The position numbers and the translations under genes were made by a program. Positions 25,953 to 30,175 of a stretch of 30,175 bases of DNA are shown here, piece after piece; position 1 is the stretch's first letter, and each line of letters starts with the position of its first letter. This DNA comes from a virus. Under the pieces are notes generated by a model. The model was not told the origin of the DNA. It searched no databases and saw nothing but the letters and a program-made list of their open reading frames with translations. The stretch is from positions 6,858 through 37,032 of the IMG/VR virus record IMGVR_UViG_3300030103_003412. The stretch is one strand, 5' to 3'.

Positions 25953-26463
25953 AGATTTTAAAATAAAAAAATATTTAAATAAAAAACCACCTAGTGATAA
26001 TTCTACTACCACTAAAGGTGAGATAACTGCTTTAAATAAAATACCTATTAGAGAAAAATTTATAAAAGAAAAAGATGATATTAAAAAATCTTTTGGTAAA
26101 ATAGTAAAAGAAGATAAGTTAGTTCAAAAGCTAATTGACGCTTCCGCGCCTATTATAATGAAAATTAAAAAGCATCATAATAGACCTAGACCAAAAGTTA
26201 TAGCTAAAAAAATAAAAACAAAAATGAAAGATATGGAGATGGCTTCAATGAAAACACCTTCGTATCCTTCTGGTCACTCTGCACAAGGTTATTTAATTGG
26301 CATGGTTTTATCAGACAAATACCCACAGAAAAGAGATAAATTAATGAAGACTGCTAGAGATATATCTTACAGCAGAAGAGTAGCTAGAGCTCATTATTTA
26401 TCTGACTCAAGACTTGGAGAACAAATAGGTAAAGACATGTATAAACATATAAAAGATGTATGA
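25945..26463 (+). CDS. PAP2-type phosphatase (phosphatidic acid phosphatase / class A acid phosphatase superfamily)
   Basis: 172 residues. All three PAP2 signature motifs are intact and correctly ordered: K75-x6-R82-P83 (KKHHNRPRP), P108-S-G-H111 (SYPSGHS), and S143-R144-x5-H150-x3-D154 (SRRVARAHYLSD). In this superfamily the last His is the nucleophile that takes the phosphate, the PSGH His is the acid, and Lys/Arg bind the phosphate. There is no signal peptide and no clear TM helix, unlike lipid-phosphatase PAP2 enzymes, so it is probably soluble and cytoplasmic or virion-borne. The N-terminal 65 residues are basic and helical. Substrate is unknown: lipid phosphates, lipid A precursors or nucleotides are all possible. 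It is coupled to neighbours by 8-base overlaps on both sides. Confidence 0.85.
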   Translation: MFKDFKIKKYLNKKPPSDNSTTTKGEITALNKIPIREKFIKEKDDIKKSFGKIVKEDKLVQKLIDASAPIIMKIKKHHNRPRPKVIAKKIKTKMKDMEMASMKTPSYPSGHSAQGYLIGMVLSDKYPQKRDKLMKTARDISYSRRVARAHYLSDSRLGEQIGKDMYKHIKDV

Positions 26464-26821
26464 TATAAAAGCTAAGTTTAGAAAAAATAGTCCTTTGCCT
26501 TGTTGGCAAGGTTACGAGCGTGTGCCTGGTAAAGCGCCTGGAACGAAAGGTAGCTGCCGTAAATCAACACCTAATAAACAACAAAAAGGTGGAGGTACAA
26601 CAAAAACTTGCTTACCTGCAGATAAAATAAAAAGTTTATCATCTGAAAAAAGAAAACAATTAGTGGCTTCAAAAAAAGCCGCTGGTGCAAAAGGTAGCTA
26701 CAAAAGATCTTCAAAGACAAATGTAAAAGGAGCTCGTAAACCTGGCTCTACTTTACGTGACTGGTTTCAAAAAGAAGACTGGAGAAGAGTAGATGATCCA
26801 TCAAAAAAATGCGGAGAGTAA
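26456..26821 (+). CDS. Small basic Cys-containing protein of unknown function
   Basis: 121 residues. The N-terminal part has CWQGYERVPGKAPGTKGSCR, a C-x-GY-RVPG-x3-GTKGSC pattern found in short phage and large-virus proteins of unknown function. A central stretch (TCLPADKIKSLSSEKRKQLV) precedes a Lys/Gly/Ser linker, and the end reads STLRDWFQKEDWRRVDDPSK then KCGE. I recall this TLRDWF...DWRRVDDP...CG ending from the same kind of marine-phage genes. Cysteines at 16, 34, 52 and 119 could form a small metal site. It overlaps the PAP2 gene by 8 bases (ATGTATGA) and lies 1 base before the secreted repeat protein. Confidence 0.58.
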   Translation: MYDIKAKFRKNSPLPCWQGYERVPGKAPGTKGSCRKSTPNKQQKGGGTTKTCLPADKIKSLSSEKRKQLVASKKAAGAKGSYKRSSKTNVKGARKPGSTLRDWFQKEDWRRVDDPSKKCGE

Positions 26822-26822
26822 A

Positions 26823-28847
26823 ATGAAAAAATTATTATTATTATTATTGTTACCAATACTAACGTTTGCACAGCCAAATTGTGTGCCAACTACTATTGTA
26901 ATTAATTTAGACCAATACCAAAGCGAAACTGCTTGGGCTATATATGACACAGGTGGAAATATGTTAACTTATGGTCAAGGTTATGATTCTCAACCTACGT
27001 ACGCTTCAGTAGTAGAGCAGAGATGCTTACCGCAAGGAGATTTAACATTTGTTATATATGATAGCTATGGAGATGGTATAAACGGCGCTTTGTGGGGTGG
27101 TTTAGATGGTTCTTATTATTTGATACAATGTAATGATACTTTGATATACGGTACAGACGCTGCTTTTGGTTATGATACTACTCACGTTTTTGTTTCAGAT
27201 GCTTGTCCTCCCGTCCTTGGGTGTATGGATCCTGCGTATGTTGAGTTTAATCCTTTAGCTGATACAGACGATGGTTCATGCACTACTTTAAAAATATTTG
27301 GTTGTATTGATTCAACTATGTATAATTACGATCCTACTGCAAACACGATGGCTTTGATACCTAATTGTGATTATGTATTAACGCTTTACGATTTAATTGG
27401 TGACGGTTGGGTAGGTTCATATTTAGAAGTTACACAAGACACTAATGTGTATCAGTTTTGGATAGACACAACTGCTTATACTCAAGATTTTATTATAAAT
27501 CTAAAGTCACCTATGCCTGTTGAGTTTAGATTTTACGTTACATCACAAGCTCAACTAACAACACCGCACTGTGGGTTTAAACTAACTAATCCACTAGGAA
27601 ATACTATAATAGAAGTGTTACCACCTTTTATACAACCTATGTATAAGTACAAAACACCTACATACTGTGGTAATCTTTGTATTGAAAAAATATTTGGCTG
27701 TATGGATACTTTAGCAATAAACTATATAGACACAGCTAACACTGATGACGGGAGTTGCTATTACATGCCTGGATGTACTAACTCTAGTTTTTTAGAATAC
27801 TATACTCAAGGCTTTGTAGCTGATTATAACAATGGCGACTGTCAAACAGAAGCTATATGGGGTTGCACTGATAGTACCGCTTTTAATTACAATGCTATAG
27901 CTAACTTAGACAACGGTGGGTGTTTACCTGTTATAATTGGTTGTATGCAACCTTTAGCATTTAATTATAATCCAAACGCTAATACCGCTGACACTTGTAT
28001 AGCTGTAGTTTACGGTTGTATGAGCGATATAGCTTTAAACTACAACCCACTAGCTAATACAGATGATGGAAGTTGTATAGGTGTTGTGTATGGTTGTATG
28101 GATCCAGATGCATTTAATTACGATCCTGTGGCTAATGTAGATGATTCTAGTTGCATAGAAATAGTTTATGGATGTATGGATGCTACGGCATTTAATTATG
28201 ATCCTATAGCAAATATAGATAATGGAAACTGTATACCATTTGTTTATGGTTGTACAGACTCAATAATGTTTAACTATGATCCTACAGCAAATACAGACAA
28301 CGGTTCTTGTATACCTTATATATATGGTTGCACGGATCCTTCTATGCTTAATTATAACCCAGAAGCAAACACGGAGGATTTTAGTTGCATCGCTTATATT
28401 TATGGGTGTATGGATAGTACTGCCCTTAACTTTGATTCACTTGCTAACACGGATAACGGTTCGTGTATCGAAATCGTTATGGGTTGCATGGATCCAAACG
28501 CGTATAGCTACGAGCCAGCTGCTAATGTTAATGACTCTTTATCTTGTCTATATAGTGCTGGTTGTATTACTGGTCCAGGTAATCCTTATTGGTTAAATGA
28601 CCCTTGCTATGCTTGGGTACTTTCAGTAGATAATTATTGCTGTGAAAATGCTTGGGACACTATATGCCAATCAACATATGACTATTGCACAGGTACTTGG
28701 TCTGGTCCTGTACAAAGTAGATACGAACAAAAAAAGCTAGTAGCTGTTACAGATTTACTAGGTAGACCAAGTAAGATAATTGAAAACAAAGTGCTATTAT
28801 ATATTTATAGCGATGGCACTGTAAAAAGAAAACTAATAACAAAATAA
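26823..28847 (+). CDS. Secreted Cys-rich repeat protein with T9SS-like C-terminal signal
   Basis: 674 residues from ATG 26823. An earlier in-frame ATG (26793) would overlap the previous gene and bury the signal peptide, so I reject it. The start is a clear signal peptide (KKLLLLLLLPILTFAQ). Two beta domains with a calcium-like D-x-x-G-D-G loop follow: FVIYDSYGDGINGALWGGLD in the first, and LYDLIGDGWVGSYLEVT in the second. About 13 copies of a GC(M/T)DPxAxNYxPxANxDDGSC repeat occur from residue 133, nine in tandem from residue 347, mostly 26 residues apart. A second Cys-rich segment (VDNYCCENAWDTICQ) precedes the end. The last 40 residues (EQKKLVAVTDLLGRPSKIIE, then NKVLLYIYSDGTVKRKLITK) resemble the final strands of type IX secretion sorting domains of Flavobacteriia. 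These architectures are typical of secreted Bacteroidota proteins; this gene was probably taken from a host. Confidence 0.78.
   Translation: MKKLLLLLLLPILTFAQPNCVPTTIVINLDQYQSETAWAIYDTGGNMLTYGQGYDSQPTYASVVEQRCLPQGDLTFVIYDSYGDGINGALWGGLDGSYYLIQCNDTLIYGTDAAFGYDTTHVFVSDACPPVLGCMDPAYVEFNPLADTDDGSCTTLKIFGCIDSTMYNYDPTANTMALIPNCDYVLTLYDLIGDGWVGSYLEVTQDTNVYQFWIDTTAYTQDFIINLKSPMPVEFRFYVTSQAQLTTPHCGFKLTNPLGNTIIEVLPPFIQPMYKYKTPTYCGNLCIEKIFGCMDTLAINYIDTANTDDGSCYYMPGCTNSSFLEYYTQGFVADYNNGDCQTEAIWGCTDSTAFNYNAIANLDNGGCLPVIIGCMQPLAFNYNPNANTADTCIAVVYGCMSDIALNYNPLANTDDGSCIGVVYGCMDPDAFNYDPVANVDDSSCIEIVYGCMDATAFNYDPIANIDNGNCIPFVYGCTDSIMFNYDPTANTDNGSCIPYIYGCTDPSMLNYNPEANTEDFSCIAYIYGCMDSTALNFDSLANTDNGSCIEIVMGCMDPNAYSYEPAANVNDSLSCLYSAGCITGPGNPYWLNDPCYAWVLSVDNYCCENAWDTICQSTYDYCTGTWSGPVQSRYEQKKLVAVTDLLGRPSKIIENKVLLYIYSDGTVKRKLITK
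27861..28547 (+). repeat. Tandem protein-coding repeats, 78-bp period (26 residues)
   Basis: Nine consecutive units begin with the codons for Gly-Cys at 27861, 27939, 28014, 28092, 28170, 28248, 28326, 28404 and 28482. Spacing is 78 bases except for one 75-base step. Each encodes a variant of GC(M/T)D-x-x-A-x-NYxPxANxDNGSC. The units differ at many third codon positions, so the copies are not recent and are held together by protein-level selection. Four less regular units precede them at 27219, 27300, 27696 and 27771. Confidence 0.9.
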
Positions 28848-28857
28848 ACAAAAAATT

Positions 28858-29328
28858 ATGGCAACAATTACACCAACGTTGACATTGACATCTAATGCTT
28901 CTACAGCGTCTTCAAGTCCTGGACCGTTAAGTATAGCTTTGTCTTTGTCAGCAACAGATTCTTTAACAGTAGACACAGTTGAAGGTCAAATATTTACAAT
29001 AGGAACAGGAGCTAATACAACTATAGTTGATGGTAGCGCTTTAGAAAGTGCTTTTACACCTGGTACAAACGGTTGTTTTATATATTTAAAAAACACTATG
29101 ACATCTGGATCTGAAGTTATATGTATAGGTATAGGTGATGATAATTTAGCTCCTGCTGTAGATGATGGTACAACAGATTTAACTAGAGCTAACACTGCTT
29201 CTGCTAGAACTTTTTCATTAAAAGCTGGTGAGTTTGCTTTCTTTCCATTTGATTACTGTGGAGATATAGTAGCTCAAGCTACTGCCGCTAGTCAAACTTT
29301 AGAGTTTTTTAGATTTGATAGAGCGTAA
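28858..29328 (+). CDS. Small beta-rich virion protein, probable tail/adhesion component
   Basis: 156 residues, rich in Thr, Ala and Ser, predicted all-beta, without signal peptide. It starts after an ACAAAAAATT leader. The central part (FIYLKNTMTSGSEVICIGIG) and the end (AGEFAFFPFDYCGDIVAQAT then QTLEFFRFDRA) follow a pattern I recall in small proteins next to tail-fibre genes of marine phages: KNT...V.IG, L..GEFAFFP.D, D(I)...A....LE(Y/F)..F(D). That placement fits here, with another beta protein and a fibre gene directly downstream. A trimeric adhesin-base or collar role is inferred from position only. Confidence 0.58.
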   Translation: MATITPTLTLTSNASTASSSPGPLSIALSLSATDSLTVDTVEGQIFTIGTGANTTIVDGSALESAFTPGTNGCFIYLKNTMTSGSEVICIGIGDDNLAPAVDDGTTDLTRANTASARTFSLKAGEFAFFPFDYCGDIVAQATAASQTLEFFRFDRA

Positions 29329-29331
29329 TAA

Positions 29332-29916
29332 ATGCCTAGTTTTACGTATCATAATGTAACAACAACAGATCCTGTAACTTTAGTTGAAGTTGAGTCTTTT
29401 GACAGTAATAGTGCTGCGCAAAGTATAAAAGGCTCACCTAAACATATTAGTATATGTAACACTGATGCTGGTTCCGATAGTTGTACGGTACAAATGTTTC
29501 TTGTTTCTCAGTTAACTACTGATATAGTAACTACAGGCACGCTTTCAAACGAAGCTGACAACGTTGCAACTACTAGCTCAGTAACACTAACAGTAGATGG
29601 CAACAACGCTACAACGCGTGTGTTTCTTAATGAAAAAGTTTACAAATCGGACGGCACGTTATTTGGAACTTGTACAGCTGTTAATAGTGCTACTGAAATT
29701 GTTTTTGGTGGAGGACTTGAGCAGACTTTATCTAACAACGATACTTTGTTTACAGGTAATAAATATTCTTTATTAAATAATGTTGTTATACCTGCTGGTG
29801 CTACTTTAACTTTAGAAGGTCACGAAATTAGTTATGACACAACTTCTTATATTTTAAAGTTTGTTTTAACAAGCGTAAGTAGCTCTCAAGCAATAGACAT
29901 CAAAGTAATACGTTAA
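29332..29916 (+). CDS. Beta-rich virion protein beside the tail fibre
   Basis: 194 residues, Thr/Ser/Val rich, all-beta prediction, no export signal. It has HISICNTDAGSDSCTVQMFL in the N-terminal half and an insert near 85-135 (VTLTVDGNNATTRVFLNEKV, then YKSDGTLFGTCTAV) of the VGD/GT-type strand-turn-strand kind also seen near 475-555 in the 822-residue fibre-like protein. The C-terminal part (LNNVVIPAGATLTLEGHEIS) looks like a strand-rich cap. It is 3 bases after the previous gene and 1 base before the fibre gene, so the three form one unit. Probable fibre accessory; no enzymatic feature is seen. Confidence 0.55.
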   Translation: MPSFTYHNVTTTDPVTLVEVESFDSNSAAQSIKGSPKHISICNTDAGSDSCTVQMFLVSQLTTDIVTTGTLSNEADNVATTSSVTLTVDGNNATTRVFLNEKVYKSDGTLFGTCTAVNSATEIVFGGGLEQTLSNNDTLFTGNKYSLLNNVVIPAGATLTLEGHEISYDTTSYILKFVLTSVSSSQAIDIKVIR

Positions 29917-29917
29917 C

Positions 29918-30175
29918 ATGAAATTCATAGGACAGTTTATACAAGATTTTATAGCTAGGTTTCGTAGCGATGTATATTTAGAAAACATAGCTGATGGTAC
30001 TGTTGCAAACGATAAATTTCTTGGACTAGACTCAAACAACAAAATAGTAAAAGAAACTGTAAGCGGTGGTGGTACAACAGACTTAACTAGTGATGTAACA
30101 GGTACATTACCTTTAGGTAACGGTGGTACAGGACAGACTACGGCTCAAGCAGCAATAAACGCTTTGGCTGGAGGT
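29918..30175 (+). CDS. Tail fibre, N-terminal fragment (3' truncated by window edge)
   Basis: 86 codons from ATG 29918 stay open to the window end. The N-terminus KFIGQFIQDFIARFRSDVYL is a short amphipathic helix segment of the type that opens many marine-phage tail fibres, followed by ENIADGTVANDKFLGLDSNN. Next comes the common fibre shaft motif TGTLPLGNGGTGQTTAQAAI (the VTG.LP..NGGTG.T..A...L repeat seen in T4-like, T5-like and marine phage fibres), ending NALAGG at the edge. Such proteins trimerise and carry receptor-binding tips at their C-terminus, which lies outside this window. It starts 1 base after the previous stop. Confidence 0.8.
   Translation, partial: MKFIGQFIQDFIARFRSDVYLENIADGTVANDKFLGLDSNNKIVKETVSGGGTTDLTSDVTGTLPLGNGGTGQTTAQAAINALAGG

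Noticed and set aside
26793-26822. Upstream ATG start for the secreted repeat protein
   Set aside because: It would put ten polar residues before the signal peptide and overlap the previous gene; the ATG at 26823 begins exactly at the KK-L(7) signal.
27861-28547. CRISPR array or diversity-generating template/variable repeats
   Set aside because: The 78-base period has no constant short repeat with unique spacers; it encodes a regular protein motif in frame. No reverse transcriptase or adenine-specific variation is visible in the window.
28276-28596. Overlapping + strand frame of 106 codons within the repeat gene
   Set aside because: It lies in another frame of the 78-base repeats, shows only hydrophobic low-complexity sequence, and has no start context. 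The Cys-rich frame explains the DNA.

Overview
The window is a virion-structure and late-gene block of a tailed bacteriophage whose host is most likely a marine member of the Bacteroidota (Flavobacteriia-like). All 23 genes I support lie on the + strand, nearly end to end, with no tRNA, rRNA, integrase, IS or CRISPR. The host inference rests on several sequence features: strong AT richness; start codons preceded by A/T-rich leaders (often AAAAATT-ATG) rather than a Shine-Dalgarno sequence; a secreted protein with GC(M/T)DPxAxNYxPxANxDDGSC repeats and a C-terminal tail like type IX secretion sorting domains; and a signal-peptide protein that ends like an outer-membrane beta-barrel. No search was run; family names come from visible motifs and recall of known families.

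Layout. 1-474 is the C-terminal part of the major capsid protein, followed by a convincing intrinsic terminator (488-528). 552-3082 holds a head-associated protein and two probable neck/connector proteins; a GC-rich hairpin with a UACG loop lies at 1401-1437. 3089-9373 is a 2094-residue protein whose N-terminus resembles the P22 gp10 / crAss-like tail stabilisation family, which suggests a short-tailed (podovirus-like) particle. 9376-12205 encodes a Ser/Thr-rich fibre-like protein and a small structural protein. 12246-12722 is a cupin. 12726-22800 is a probable genome-ejection (internal virion) block: a small Ala/Gln-rich protein, a charged coiled-coil protein, and a 2551-residue giant with a HEVAH metallopeptidase motif, a segment resembling sigma-70 region 2, and two C-terminal Cys/His zinc knuckles.

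22835-28847 looks like an envelope-directed accessory cassette inside the structural operon. It holds an exported outer-membrane barrel, a one-TM coiled-coil protein, a membrane-anchored thioredoxin fold without the active-site cysteines, five small Lys/Arg-rich proteins, a complete PAP2-type phosphatase, and a secreted repeat protein with a T9SS-like tail. 28858-30175 returns to virion adhesion genes and ends inside a tail-fibre gene.

The most interesting points are the sigma-like segment and peptidase motif within the giant virion protein, and the late cassette whose products seem meant for the host envelope or cell exterior.
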